A stretch of 64,000 nucleotides of DNA from Cohnella terricola (GCF_007786475.1 NZ_VNJJ01000002.1:1-64000); one strand, 5' to 3'; counted from the first letter of the stretch, positions 17,952 to 26,476 are shown. A program made the numbers and translations. Notes: a model not told the origin generated them from the letters alone.

Positions 17952-18893
17952 TTAGGCTCGCGAGAAATAATTCGGGGAGTGCTTGCGGGCGTGAACGACT
18001 TTCTTGCCCCCGGCAAGACGCAGCCAGGTCTCGAATCCCGGCTCCCCCCGACGAAGCTGAATCACTCTCGCCCCTCTGCGATACAGCCATCTGCCGTAAG
18101 TGTTGTATCCGGTAGCCCGGCCGTAGCATAGTTTGATGCCTCGCAACGTTCCGACGTAGTCGTTGATGTGATCGTGGCCGCAGAACGTACCCATCACGCT
18201 CCCCGACTGGACCATCGCCGCGAAGAAACCCGAGTTCAGCTTCGGCGATTGCACCCTCTCGTAACGATGGCCGTGGCAAACGACGTGATCCCATACTTCG
18301 CGGTATTCGGGCAGCGGGATGTGGAAGAAGACGAGTCCGGGCACGCCGACTCCTCCGTTGCCCTCTTTCAGCCTGGCAGCCTGTTCGCGGAACCATTCGA
18401 TCTGACTGGGGCGGATCCAATCGTACCCCGGCACGGCCGTCAATTCGGAATATGCCCCGCTATCGAGGAAATATAGCGCCGCTCCCGTCTTGCTCGAGGA
18501 ATCCGCGATCGGCACAACGAAGTTGCCGACTCCCGCGATGTTCGCCGGTCCCGTTTCTGCCACCGTTCCCGGAAGCCCCAACTGAATATCCATCAGCTGT
18601 TCCTTTGACACGTTTCCTTCGCAATCGTGATTTCCGAAGATGGACGCCCACGGAATTCCTTTTTGCGCGACAACCGACAACACGTCCCGATAGGATTGCA
18701 GCGGATCGTTGCAGCGAAGACTCTCGATGACGTCCCCGGTGAGAACGATGAAGTCCGGTCGCTCTTCCTCTAAGACCCGCTCCATCAGCGCGCGCGTTCG
18801 TTTGTCTTTCTCCCCTCCGTTCGTCCAATGAAGATCGGTAAATTGCACGATCTTAAACGTGCCGTCCGGACGGTAACTCAAACTTCTGCTCAT
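17952..18893 (-). CDS. Calcineurin-like metallophosphoesterase
   Basis: 313 aa, cytoplasmic by absence of a signal peptide. All dimetal motifs are visible in order: FTDLHW (DxH), TGDVIES (GD), FGNHDCE (GNHD), FFHIPLPEY (H) and CGHDHINDY (GHxH). Substrate unknown; the family hydrolyses phosphomonoesters, phosphodiesters or nucleotides. ATG at 18893 has GAGGTC 7 bases upstream; a TTG 15 bases earlier is rejected. The gene begins 22 bases after the DUF1904 stop, so it is probably the last gene of a leftward operon with aldehyde dehydrogenase and an ALO-type oxidase. Confidence 0.9.
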   Translation of the reverse strand: MSRSLSYRPDGTFKIVQFTDLHWTNGGEKDKRTRALMERVLEEERPDFIVLTGDVIESLRCNDPLQSYRDVLSVVAQKGIPWASIFGNHDCEGNVSKEQLMDIQLGLPGTVAETGPANIAGVGNFVVPIADSSSKTGAALYFLDSGAYSELTAVPGYDWIRPSQIEWFREQAARLKEGNGGVGVPGLVFFHIPLPEYREVWDHVVCHGHRYERVQSPKLNSGFFAAMVQSGSVMGTFCGHDHINDYVGTLRGIKLCYGRATGYNTYGRWLYRRGARVIQLRRGEPGFETWLRLAGGKKVVHARKHSPNYFSRA

Positions 18894-18915
18894 GGTATGA
18901 CCTCGCAATCCGACG

Positions 18916-19386
18916 CTACTCTCTTAACGCGTCGTAGAGTTTGCTGGACATCGTCGATCCGGCGGCTTGGCTCGCCTTTCTTGCCCGCTGCAATTCATCT
19001 TTCAATCTTTGATTTTCCGACCTGAGCGCCTTCAGTTCGCTCTCTTTGGCGCTCTCTGCGGCAAGTTTCTTCCCGTTCGCGTAGTAACTGTCCTCGGCGT
19101 ACGCGCGAAAAGCGATTTCGACTTCCTCGATTCCCTGAGATCGGATATGGCGGTCGATGCTCTCCGCGACCTGGTCGCGAACGTCCTGGCCCCGATCGAA
19201 CCAATTGACCTCAACGAAAGGATACGAAGGTACGAATTCCCCTCCGAACACTGCGGTCGTATTCAAAACTTCTAATAGAAAATAGTCCTCTGGGCAACTG
19301 CAAAATGCAGCCAGCTCCGTCACCAACGATCCGCTGATCGCGCGAATCCGTTCCGGCGGTACTCCCCGGATAAGCAAGTGAGGCAT
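18916..19386 (-). CDS. DUF1904 family protein
   Basis: 156 aa. The N-terminal 105 residues start MPHLLIRGVPPERIRAISG and look like the small DUF1904 (tautomerase-like fold) family; a C-terminal charged coiled-coil (about 110-145) is added. No catalytic claim is possible. ATG at 19386 has AGGAGG 7 bases upstream; an in-frame TTG at 19410 would place that ribosome site inside the gene and is rejected. It starts 20 bases after the oxidase stop. Confidence 0.75.
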   Translation of the reverse strand: MPHLLIRGVPPERIRAISGSLVTELAAFCSCPEDYFLLEVLNTTAVFGGEFVPSYPFVEVNWFDRGQDVRDQVAESIDRHIRSQGIEEVEIAFRAYAEDSYYANGKKLAAESAKESELKALRSENQRLKDELQRARKASQAAGSTMSSKLYDALRE

Positions 19387-19406
19387 ATTACGCCCTCCTT
19401 CATCTT

Positions 19407-20660
19407 TCAATCTTCCAATTCATCAAAAAAAAGTTCCCGCAAGTAAGGGCTCAGAAAAATACCGTCAGGGTCCATCCACTTCCTCGTCTCCAAGAAGCTG
19501 TTCCACATCGGGTATGCGATTTTGAATTGCCTTGCCCTTAAAGAATGCAGCTTCCCCCAGTGCGGCCGCCCGCCGTGCCGCAAGAAAATACGCTCCATGT
19601 CCTCGACATACCGCTCGTTCAGTTTGCCACGGGGCAGACGTACGGCAATATAGGCGGAGTCTCTACCGTATGCGGGACTTAACCAGATGGAATCCCCTTT
19701 GACGAAACCGCATTTAATCGGAAGATGAGCACCGTAATTTTCCAGCGCCATCCGCTCGCGCATTTCCTTAATGACAATCCGTAAAGATTCGACCGGAAGA
19801 TTGTACTCCATTTCGTAACAGCGAACAAGCCGCTTCTTCGCGAATGCAAGATGGCTTTGATCCACCCGCTCTCCAAGCGTCGGCAGCGTCCCGAACAAGG
19901 AATTCCCTAACCATACATCTTTCAGATAGCCGGAGATACTCCTCTCGGCCGCGTGCTCCTCCGTTTCGTTCATCGTATAGATATAACACGATTCCGCAAA
20001 AGGAAACCAATGAAACTCGAAGTTGCGATTGGTTGAGGCCAGAGCTTCCATCTTCTCCAGGCACGTCGACAACGGCGCTCTTTCACTCTCGCAACGCAGC
20101 CTATACGAGGGCCTTAGGCGCAATGTGACCTGAACGATGACGCCTAACACCCCTAGCGACAATTGCAGCGCTTTAAATAGCTCGGGATGAGATCGCTCTG
20201 TGCAGTCGATCACTTCGCCCGAACCGGTTACGACGGTTAGGCCGATCACCTGCGTAGATATATTCCCGAAGGCGAGCCCGCTCCCATGGGTTCCCGTGCC
20301 AATGGCTCCCGCGATCGAATGCGCATCGACATCTCCCAGATTCTCTTGCGCCATACCCTCGGAGTGCAGAAGTTCGCCGAGCATCTTCAGCTTCGTTCCC
20401 GCCCATATGGTCGCCGTATTGGCTTCCCGATCGACATGCAGGATACCCTGCATTCGATCGAGCGACAGCAATGCGTCGTCGGAAGCGGCGATCGGTGTGA
20501 ACGAATAGCCCGAACCGAGCACCCTTAACGTTCGGTTCTCCTTGCGGCACAAGTTGACCGCTTCTACGACTTCTTCAATATGAATCGGATTAAATACGGT
20601 TCTGGGGGTGGCGCTAACGCTCCCCGACCAATTCCGCCATTTTCGTCCGCGCTTGATCAT
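19407..20660 (-). CDS. FAD-linked oxidase, D-arabinono-1,4-lactone oxidase/AldO family
   Basis: 417 aa VAO-type flavoenzyme: an FAD-binding domain (about 18-180; AGTKLKMLGELLHSEGMA, AIGTGTHGSGLAFGN) and a C-terminal ALO domain (ending near GRPHWGKLHSL and YPMWNSFLETRKWMDPDG). Relatives oxidise sugar lactones or alditols with oxygen. The GxGHSF motif whose His carries FAD covalently in AldO and xylitol oxidase reads GSGYSFTP here, so FAD is probably not His-linked. The gene lies between aldehyde dehydrogenase and DUF1904 in one operon. ATG at 20660; the ribosome site is weak. Confidence 0.88.
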   Translation of the reverse strand: MIKRGRKWRNWSGSVSATPRTVFNPIHIEEVVEAVNLCRKENRTLRVLGSGYSFTPIAASDDALLSLDRMQGILHVDREANTATIWAGTKLKMLGELLHSEGMAQENLGDVDAHSIAGAIGTGTHGSGLAFGNISTQVIGLTVVTGSGEVIDCTERSHPELFKALQLSLGVLGVIVQVTLRLRPSYRLRCESERAPLSTCLEKMEALASTNRNFEFHWFPFAESCYIYTMNETEEHAAERSISGYLKDVWLGNSLFGTLPTLGERVDQSHLAFAKKRLVRCYEMEYNLPVESLRIVIKEMRERMALENYGAHLPIKCGFVKGDSIWLSPAYGRDSAYIAVRLPRGKLNERYVEDMERIFLRHGGRPHWGKLHSLRARQFKIAYPMWNSFLETRKWMDPDGIFLSPYLRELFFDELED

Positions 20661-20689
20661 ATCCGGAGAATCGTCCCTTCGTCGTCGGT

Positions 20690-22093
20690 TTATCGGAGCA
20701 GTTTGCGGATAATGCTTAATCCCCTCTTGGATTTCGGATAACGGAAAGGAAAGTCGATTCGGTTCGTTTGCTTGAGAATGCTTTTATAATGGGAGAACGC
20801 TTTGAATCCGTACTCGCCGTGGTAACTGCCGATGCCGCTCGTTCCGACTCCGCCGAAAGGCAAATACGGAGTGCCGAGGTGTACGATCGTATCGTTTATG
20901 CATCCGCCGCCGAAAGATACGCGCTCCGCGATCAAGTCTTGGAATTCAACGCTTTCCGAGAACACGTATAACGCGAGAGGCTTCGGGTTCGCTTGCACGA
21001 TCGCCAGTACGCCCTCGATCGTGTCGTATTCGAGCACAGGAAGGATCGGTCCGAAAATCTCCTCCCGCATCGCGGGAGAATCCGACGGCACGTCTTCCAT
21101 GAGGGTCGGGGCGATCTTCAGCGCCGTCGCGTCGTATTGTCCGCCGAGCGTGATCTTGCCGTTGTCGAGATATCCGATCAATCTGCGGAAATGGCGTTCA
21201 TTGACGATCTTGCCATAGTCCGGATCGCGGATCGGCTCTTTCCCGTAGAAGGATTCGATCGCTGCGGCGATTTCCTGCATCAGCTTCGGCTTCGCTTCCT
21301 TATGGACGAGCAGGTAATCGGGCGCGACGCACGTTTGTCCCGCGTTCGTCAGTTTGCCGAAAACGATCCGCTTGGCCGCAAGCGGGATATTCGCGTCTTT
21401 GTGGACGATGCAGGGACTTTTCCCTCCCAGCTCCAACGTCACCGGTATGAGCTGCTTGGCGGCGGCCTCCATGACGATCCGGCCGACCGCCGGGCTGCCG
21501 GTGAAGAAAATATGATCGAACGGGCGCTTCAGCAATTCCGTGCTGACGCTCGTCTCTCCTTCGAACACGGCGACGTATTCGGCCGGGAACGTGTCGCGGA
21601 GCAGCGAGGCGACCGCCTTGGAGGCGGCGGGCGCGAGCTCCGAAGGTTTGACGACGATCGTGTTGCCCGCGGCGATCGCGGATACGAGCGGGACAAGAAT
21701 CAGGTTAACGGGATAATTCCAAGGGCCGATAATTAAAGTCGTGCCGTACGGTTCGGGCACGATCCGGCTGCTCGCACCCAAATGGGTAATCGGCGTACGC
21801 ACCTTGCGCGGCTTGGCCCAGCGGCGGACGCCGCGCAAAGCGGTGCTGATCTCCTTCAGCACGATTCCGATCTCCGTCGTGTACGCCTCTTGTTCCGATT
21901 TGTTCAGATCTTGCTTGAGCGCGGCAAGCAATTCCGGTTCTCGCCGCTGGACCGCTTCTCTCAGCTTATTCAATTGTTCCTTGCGGAAAGCGACCGGCCT
22001 CGTCTCCCCGCTCTGGTAGTACACCTGCTGGCGGCTGACGACAGCATCTATCTTCTCCGCACCGGGCGGATGTTCGATCATGATCCCATTCAA
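20690..22093 (-). CDS. Aldehyde dehydrogenase (short class-3-like, NAD(P)-dependent)
   Basis: 467 aa, the short form lacking the long C-terminal extension, like YwdH-type enzymes. Catalytic Glu in [13 protein letters not shown] and catalytic Cys in [12 protein letters not shown] are present, as are [11 protein letters not shown] and [16 protein letters not shown] of the cofactor fold. TTG start with AGGAG 9 bases upstream; the next ATG (22081) is too far from it. Oxidises an aldehyde, perhaps the product of the adjacent oxidase (inference). First gene of the leftward four-gene operon, with a promoter at 22139-22168. Confidence 0.92.
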   Translation of the reverse strand: MNGIMIEHPPGAEKIDAVVSRQQVYYQSGETRPVAFRKEQLNKLREAVQRREPELLAALKQDLNKSEQEAYTTEIGIVLKEISTALRGVRRWAKPRKVRTPITHLGASSRIVPEPYGTTLIIGPWNYPVNLILVPLVSAIAAGNTIVVKPSELAPAASKAVASLLRDTFPAEYVAVFEGETSVSTELLKRPFDHIFFTGSPAVGRIVMEAAAKQLIPVTLELGGKSPCIVHKDANIPLAAKRIVFGKLTNAGQTCVAPDYLLVHKEAKPKLMQEIAAAIESFYGKEPIRDPDYGKIVNERHFRRLIGYLDNGKITLGGQYDATALKIAPTLMEDVPSDSPAMREEIFGPILPVLEYDTIEGVLAIVQANPKPLALYVFSESVEFQDLIAERVSFGGGCINDTIVHLGTPYLPFGGVGTSGIGSYHGEYGFKAFSHYKSILKQTNRIDFPFRYPKSKRGLSIIRKLLR

Positions 22094-22138
22094 AACGTAA
22101 CGCTCCTTTATAGGCCTAGACGCTTAGGATACAATTAG

Positions 22139-22168
22139 ATTATCTAGGTAAATAGACCCTGTTGTAAA
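22139..22168 (-). promoter_or_regulatory. Promoter of the aldehyde dehydrogenase operon
   Basis: Minus strand -35 TTTACA (22168-22163), 18-base spacer, -10 GATAAT (22144-22139). The palindrome at 22169-22185 abuts the -35. Confidence 0.5.
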
Positions 22169-22185
22169 GAGTTTTCTGAAAACTC
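22169..22185. promoter_or_regulatory. Palindromic operator candidate
   Basis: GAGTTTTC-T-GAAAACTC, perfect 8-bp arms, directly upstream of the -35 of the leftward operon and about 30 bases upstream of the -10 of the small rightward gene. Confidence 0.4.
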
Positions 22186-22189
22186 CCTT

Positions 22190-22203
22190 GCTTCCCGGGA
22201 AGC
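22190..22203. promoter_or_regulatory. Second palindrome between divergent promoters
   Basis: GCTTCCCGGGAAGC, perfect 14-bp palindrome overlapping the -35 region of a likely rightward promoter (TTGCTT 22188-22193, 18-base spacer, TATGAT 22212-22217). Confidence 0.35.
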
Positions 22204-22244
22204 GGATGAGGTATGATCGTAGCACGAACGGAGGGATATATCGA

Positions 22245-22538
22245 ATGGGAAAATCGCAATCCAAGAAAGTCAGGCTGAAGGCCGAAAGAGACGGCCGGAA
22301 CAATCCGGAGATTAATCGGCTTCAATGGCAGAGAAAGCCGCAAACGCAAGTCGTTTCGAACAAGAAAGCAGAACAGCGCCGAACGCTGTGCCGCCGTAAG
22401 GGCAGCCGCGAAGGCGCTGATTTTTTTTGCGGGCTAAGCCCGCGCGTTACCCTTCGTAATGATACTTCCTCCTGGCATATCTCTCCAACAAGTTCACAAC
22501 GCCGTACAGAATCGCCGACAGCAGCGCCAGCATCGTAA
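22245..22538 (+). CDS. Small basic protein, unknown
   Basis: 97 aa, very basic at the start (MGKSQSKKVRLKAERDGR) and Lys/Arg-rich through residue 60, suggesting nucleic-acid or ribosome contact. Support for being real: GGAGGG 9 bases before the ATG and a plausible promoter with TATGAT at 22212-22217. Against: the last 92 bases overlap the 3' end of the leftward permease gene, and the C-terminal third looks unstructured. I do not recognise the family with certainty. Confidence 0.5.
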   Translation: MGKSQSKKVRLKAERDGRNNPEINRLQWQRKPQTQVVSNKKAEQRRTLCRRKGSREGADFFCGLSPRVTLRNDTSSWHISPTSSQRRTESPTAAPAS

Positions 22539-23247
22539 TGCTAACCATCACGAGCGTCATCTGGAACACTTGACCGCCGTAGATGATCAAGTAGCCGAGC
22601 CCCGCTTTGGAAGACAGAAATTCGCCCATCACGACGCCGACGAGCGTCAGTCCGACGTTCACCTTCAACGTAGCGATAAAATGCGGAATGCTGGCCGGAA
22701 GCAGAACCATACGCAGCATTTGGATTTTCGACGCTCCGAATGACTCCATCAGCTTCAGCTTTGTTTTGCTGATTTCCTTGAACCCGCTCTCTACCATAAT
22801 AATCGTCACGATGATCGAGATGGCCACCGCCATCCCGTAGATCGAATAGCGATCTCCTAGCCAGATATAGAAAATCGGACCGAGCGCCACTTTGGGCAGC
22901 GCGTTCAGAACGACGATGTAAGGTTCCAACACCTTCGAGGCGAAGGTCGACCACCAGAACAGAACGGCGATGACCGTACCGATCAACATCGAAATGATGA
23001 TGCCGACGAGCGTCTCCAAACCCGTAATCCACGTATGCCTCAGCAGATTGCCTTCGAACGCCAACTCGCGAAACGAAGACAACAACTGCGATGGTTTGCT
23101 CGTCAGCATCGGATCGACCCAGCCCCATCTGGCCGCAAGTTCCCACAGCAGGAGGAACGCCGCCAACACCGATAAACGCGATAAGACGATCAGCCTTTGC
23201 CTGCGCTTCTGGACCTTGAGGTAGTTGTCATATAATCGGGACGACAT
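22447..23247 (-). CDS. ABC importer permease (SsuC/TauC/ThiX-like)
   Basis: 266 aa inner-membrane subunit with about six TM helices and the permease EAA-type loop (GFKEISKTKLKLMESFGASKIQML). Similar proteins take up sulfonates, taurine, nitrate or pyrimidine precursors. ATG has GGAGG close upstream and overlaps the ATPase gene by 20 bases. Last gene of the importer operon. Confidence 0.9.
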   Translation of the reverse strand: MSSRLYDNYLKVQKRRQRLIVLSRLSVLAAFLLLWELAARWGWVDPMLTSKPSQLLSSFRELAFEGNLLRHTWITGLETLVGIIISMLIGTVIAVLFWWSTFASKVLEPYIVVLNALPKVALGPIFYIWLGDRYSIYGMAVAISIIVTIIMVESGFKEISKTKLKLMESFGASKIQMLRMVLLPASIPHFIATLKVNVGLTLVGVVMGEFLSSKAGLGYLIIYGGQVFQMTLVMVSITMLALLSAILYGVVNLLERYARRKYHYEG

Positions 23248-24007
23248 GGCCCTCCAACTCCTTCCAGATCGCGTTGAAGTAGCGGTTGTACAGGCCCGCC
23301 TCCCTTTTCTTCCAAGGAGACAAGCCGCCGCCTTCCTCGAACCGAATGTCGTGCATCGACGAGATCGTGCTCGGCCGTTTCGACATGACCATGACCCTGT
23401 CGGCCATGCTGATCGCCTCCGACAAATCGTGCGTAACGAGCAAGGCCGTTTTCCCTTGCTCCTTGATAATATGGAACACTTCGTCGGACAGCTTCAGCCT
23501 CGTCTGATAATCCAACGCCGAGAACGGCTCGTCGAGCAGCAAAATATCCGGCTCCGCCACGAGCGTGCGGATCAGGGCGACCCGCTGCCGCATTCCCCCG
23601 GACAATTGCGACGGGCCGTGCTGGGCGAATTCCCCCAAGCCGTAGCGCTCAAGCAGCTCCGAAGCTTTGCGCTTGGCCCGGTTCAGGTCCATTTTGCGAA
23701 TCTCCGCCCCGACTAGCAGATTGTTGAATACGTTCCGCCATTCGAACAAATGGTCATGCTGCAGCATATATCCGACTTTCCGCGATGTGCCCGTGACTTC
23801 CTCCCCGTCGATCAGAACGTTTCCTTTCGTCGGCTTCAGCATGCCGGATACGAGGGAGAGCAGCGTGCTCTTCCCGCAGCCGCTCGGTCCCACGATGCTG
23901 ACGAACTCTCCGTGCCGGATCGACAGATTGATGCCGCGCAGCGCTTCCGTCTCCTGCTTCGGGGTAAAATAGCTCAGTCCAACGTCCTTCAGTTCGATCT
24001 GCGCCAT
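23228..24007 (-). CDS. ABC importer ATPase (SsuB/TauB-like)
   Basis: 259 aa. Walker A GPSGCGKST, signature LSGGMRQR, Walker B LLLDEPFSALD and switch VTHDLSEAI are present, all as in the nitrate/sulfonate/taurine ATPase group. It lies 8 bases after the binding-protein gene and overlaps the permease gene, so the three are one transcription unit. Confidence 0.93.
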   Translation of the reverse strand: MAQIELKDVGLSYFTPKQETEALRGINLSIRHGEFVSIVGPSGCGKSTLLSLVSGMLKPTKGNVLIDGEEVTGTSRKVGYMLQHDHLFEWRNVFNNLLVGAEIRKMDLNRAKRKASELLERYGLGEFAQHGPSQLSGGMRQRVALIRTLVAEPDILLLDEPFSALDYQTRLKLSDEVFHIIKEQGKTALLVTHDLSEAISMADRVMVMSKRPSTISSMHDIRFEEGGGLSPWKKREAGLYNRYFNAIWKELEGHVVPII

Positions 24008-24014
24008 ACGCTCA

Positions 24015-25031
24015 TCAATCCGTTTTTCCGATTTTGTGCACGAAACTCATGTCGACGACGTCGCTCATATTCGCGATCTTGTCTTCCGCCTTCAACACGC
24101 CGTTCTCGACCAGCACGCTCTGAAGCGTATCGAATTGATCCTGCGTCAGCTCCGGTTTCGTCGGCCACGTTCCTTGGCTCTTATAGCGATTAACCGATTG
24201 CAGAATCAACTCCTTGGAGGTGCCTTCGAAGAACGGAGACAGCGCCGTCGCGATCTCATCGTCCGATGCGGTGTTTAACCATGCCGCGCCGCGGGCGACC
24301 GCGCTGGCGAACTTCTGGATCACGTCCGGATTTTTCTTAATATAGTCGGACGTCGCGACATAGGAGGTTTCCGGGAACGCTCCGTAGGCTTCTCCCAGCG
24401 AAGCCACGTAATAGGCTTTGCCCCCCTGCACAAGGGTGGAAGCGACCGGCTCGAACAGTTGAATGAAGTCCCCCTGCCCGCTCGTGAACGCGCCTGCCAT
24501 CGCCGGAGAGGCGATATTGGTGACGACGTTGACGTCCTTGACGCCTTCCTTGATCAGCGTGGAATTCAGCACCATCTGCGGCGCGCTGCCGGGTCTCCAT
24601 CCGATGACCGTCTTGCCGCTTAGATCGCTCCACGCGAAGCCGTCAAGCTTCTCCCGGGACAGCAGGAAAGAGCCGTCTTTGGCCGTGAGCTGGTGGAAAA
24701 CCTTCAGCGTCTTCTCGCCTTTTTGATTAAAAATATAGATCGTTGTCTCCGGTCCGACCAAGGAAATGTCCGCCGTACCGGCTATCAAGGCGGCCGCTCC
24801 CTTGTCGGAGCCTTGCGCCGTATTCATGTCGACGTTCAGCCCCTCATCCTTGAAGAACCCCTCCGACATCGCTACGTAATGCGGCGCATAGAAAATCGAG
24901 CGGATGACCTCAGAGAACTTCACGGTCGTCAATTCGCCGGATTTCTTGCCTTTATCGCCACATGCGGATGCGGTCAGGATCAGAAGCGCGGCGACAAGGA
25001 GCAGCAAAGCCGTTTTTCTGGCATTTTTCAT
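24015..25031 (-). CDS. ABC substrate-binding lipoprotein (SsuA/TauA/THI5-like)
   Basis: 338 aa, signal peptide with lipobox ASAC (Cys about 24). The mature part has the NMT1/THI5-SsuA pattern: FYAPHYVAMSEGFFKDEGL, ALIAGTADISLVGPE, AWSDLSGKTVIGWRPGSAPQ. Candidate ligands are alkanesulfonates, taurine or a thiamine/riboflavin-type precursor; the sequence does not decide. No sulfonate monooxygenase or thiamine gene is adjacent. ATG follows GGGAGAGAGCGATTA. A palindrome in its leader is listed separately. Confidence 0.88.
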   Translation of the reverse strand: MKNARKTALLLLVAALLILTASACGDKGKKSGELTTVKFSEVIRSIFYAPHYVAMSEGFFKDEGLNVDMNTAQGSDKGAAALIAGTADISLVGPETTIYIFNQKGEKTLKVFHQLTAKDGSFLLSREKLDGFAWSDLSGKTVIGWRPGSAPQMVLNSTLIKEGVKDVNVVTNIASPAMAGAFTSGQGDFIQLFEPVASTLVQGGKAYYVASLGEAYGAFPETSYVATSDYIKKNPDVIQKFASAVARGAAWLNTASDDEIATALSPFFEGTSKELILQSVNRYKSQGTWPTKPELTQDQFDTLQSVLVENGVLKAEDKIANMSDVVDMSFVHKIGKTD

Positions 25032-25054
25032 TAATCGCTCTCTCCCTCATTAAA

Positions 25055-25072
25055 AATAGGTATTATCCTATT
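25055..25072. promoter_or_regulatory. Palindrome upstream of the importer operon
   Basis: AATAGG-TATTAT-CCTATT, perfect 6-bp arms, 24-41 bases before the binding-protein start. Possible operator overlapping its promoter; no regulator assigned. Confidence 0.3.
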
Positions 25073-25098
25073 CAAATCCGAGGGCGGGCGTTCATCCC

Positions 25099-25767
25099 CT
25101 AATCTTCCTTCATGACGACGCCCAGCAAATGGGCAAGCCCGCGCACTTGATCGGGCCGGACAATGCAGCCCCGCAGCCCTTCCAGTGTCACGCCGAGGCT
25201 CTGGAACTCGCAGCTGCTTAGATCGATTCCCGCCAGCTTGGCGCCCGAGAATTGAGCCTGATCGAGATCGGTCCCGGAGAACTCGACCTTGGACAGCTTG
25301 GCCTCGTAATAATCGGCTTTATCGAAGTTGCTGCCGGCAAAGGCGACCTGCTTCATGTCCGCGAACCGAAAAACGGAATATTGACCGTTGCACTCGTCGA
25401 ATTTCACGTTCCGCAACGTTGTATTGGACAAATCCAAACCGAGCATTTTGCAATGCCTGAACTCGACGCGGTGCAGAACGGAATCTCGAAAGTCGGCGTT
25501 CGACAGGTCGCAATGATCGAAGACGACGTCGACGAATTCGGCGTTCTCGAGCGCGACGTTCTCGAAGGCGACATGATCGAAAACGACGCAATCGAACAAC
25601 GCTCTGTGCGCGGATTGGTTCGCAAGCGTCCCCGGAACGAATCTGCACGTCTCGAACGGCATCTTATCTTCGATCTCGCAGTCTTCGGCTATCACATCGG
25701 ATAACGCGTACGGTTCAAGAAGCCTCGGGGCCTCGACCGCATCTTTACTTTTTTTCGTTGCCAACAT
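25099..25767 (-). CDS. Pentapeptide-repeat protein
   Basis: 222 aa. From about residue 55 to 190 the sequence repeats A(D/N)LXX-like five-residue units (FDHVAFENVALENAEFVDV, NADFRDSVLHRVEF, LSNTTLRNVKFDE, LDQAQFSGAKLAGIDLSS), predicting a right-handed quadrilateral beta-helix. Cytoplasmic, with no signal peptide. Relatives include Qnr-like gyrase-protecting proteins, but most have no known role. ATG follows AGGGGGAATGA. It starts 14 bases after the TrhA stop, so the two may be co-transcribed. Confidence 0.88.
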   Translation of the reverse strand: MLATKKSKDAVEAPRLLEPYALSDVIAEDCEIEDKMPFETCRFVPGTLANQSAHRALFDCVVFDHVAFENVALENAEFVDVVFDHCDLSNADFRDSVLHRVEFRHCKMLGLDLSNTTLRNVKFDECNGQYSVFRFADMKQVAFAGSNFDKADYYEAKLSKVEFSGTDLDQAQFSGAKLAGIDLSSCEFQSLGVTLEGLRGCIVRPDQVRGLAHLLGVVMKED

Positions 25768-25781
25768 TCATTCCCCCTGGA

Positions 25782-26420
25782 TTAGAGTACGTACAACAAG
25801 ATCGCGAAGAAATGCATCACCGAGCCGGCGACGACAAACAAGTGCCAGACGGCATGATGGTAAGGAAAGCCGCGCCACACATAGAACACCGAACCGACCG
25901 TATAGAGCAAGCCGCCGATAATGAGCAGCTTTAGTCCTTCCGGCACGAGCAACGCATTGAGCGGTTTCCAAGCGAAGACGATCAGCCACCCCATCAGAAC
26001 GTAGAACAGCGTGGACAGCACTAGAAATTTTTTCGTAAAGAAAGCTTTGAACACGACTCCGGCGATCGCCAGCCCCCACACGACTCCGAATAACGTCCAG
26101 CCGAGCGGACTGCGCAGCGTCACGAGCAGCAGAGGCGTATACGTCCCGGCGATGAACAAGTAGATGCAAGAATGATCGAACGTCTCGAACAGATCTTTGA
26201 CTTTGCCTTCGGGAAAAGAATGCACGAGCGTCGACGCCGTATAAAGCAGCAGCATCGTTATTCCATAGATCGTAAAGCTGACGACGTGCCATGCAGTTCC
26301 TTCAAGGCTTGCAAACACGATCAGCAGCACGAGTCCTGCGATACTGAGCAGCGTCCCGATTCCGTGCGTAATCGCATTGGCGATTTCCTCTTTCTTCGTA
26401 TACACGTGAGTATCCGCCAT
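25782..26420 (-). CDS. trhA: TrhA/hemolysin III family membrane protein
   Basis: 212 aa, seven predicted TM helices, PAQR-like. Family hallmarks: ANAITHGIGTLLSIAGL, TASTLVHSFPEGKVKDLFETFDHSCIYLFIAGTYTPL and the C-terminal PYHHAVWHLFVVAGS; the Ser/His/Asp residues of the putative metal site are present. Bacterial members have been linked to membrane energetics rather than true hemolysis. ATG with GAAAGGTGG upstream. It is divergent from the LplA-like gene, and a palindrome at 26442-26462 lies in its leader. Confidence 0.92.
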   Translation of the reverse strand: MADTHVYTKKEEIANAITHGIGTLLSIAGLVLLIVFASLEGTAWHVVSFTIYGITMLLLYTASTLVHSFPEGKVKDLFETFDHSCIYLFIAGTYTPLLLVTLRSPLGWTLFGVVWGLAIAGVVFKAFFTKKFLVLSTLFYVLMGWLIVFAWKPLNALLVPEGLKLLIIGGLLYTVGSVFYVWRGFPYHHAVWHLFVVAGSVMHFFAILLYVL

Positions 26421-26441
26421 CGTTGTGTTCCACCTTTCAAT

Positions 26442-26462
26442 TTTTGAAATAAAATTTCAAAA
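26442..26462. promoter_or_regulatory. Perfect palindrome, candidate RpiR operator
   Basis: Nine-base arms TTTTGAAAT and ATTTCAAAA around AAA. It lies 8 bases upstream of the -35 of the LplA-like promoter and inside the leader of trhA. Its core TGAAATAAAATTTCA matches the nag-operon palindrome pattern TGAAAWWARWTTTCW. Confidence 0.5.
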
Positions 26463-26476
26463 GATAACGTTTACAC
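26462..26476 (-). promoter_or_regulatory. Candidate cre site, 14/15
   Basis: Minus-strand GTGTAAACGTTATCT; the only departure from WTGNAANCGNWNNCW is the first base. It overlaps the -35 of the downstream promoter, so CcpA binding would repress. Confidence 0.4.

Noticed and set aside
17662-18420. 252-codon frame on the minus strand
   Set aside because: It runs through the repeat and antisense frame of the phosphoesterase; the phosphoesterase frame has all catalytic motifs.
20993-21736. 247-codon plus-strand frame opposite the aldehyde dehydrogenase
   Set aside because: Arg/Asp-rich shadow of a gene with clear active-site motifs.
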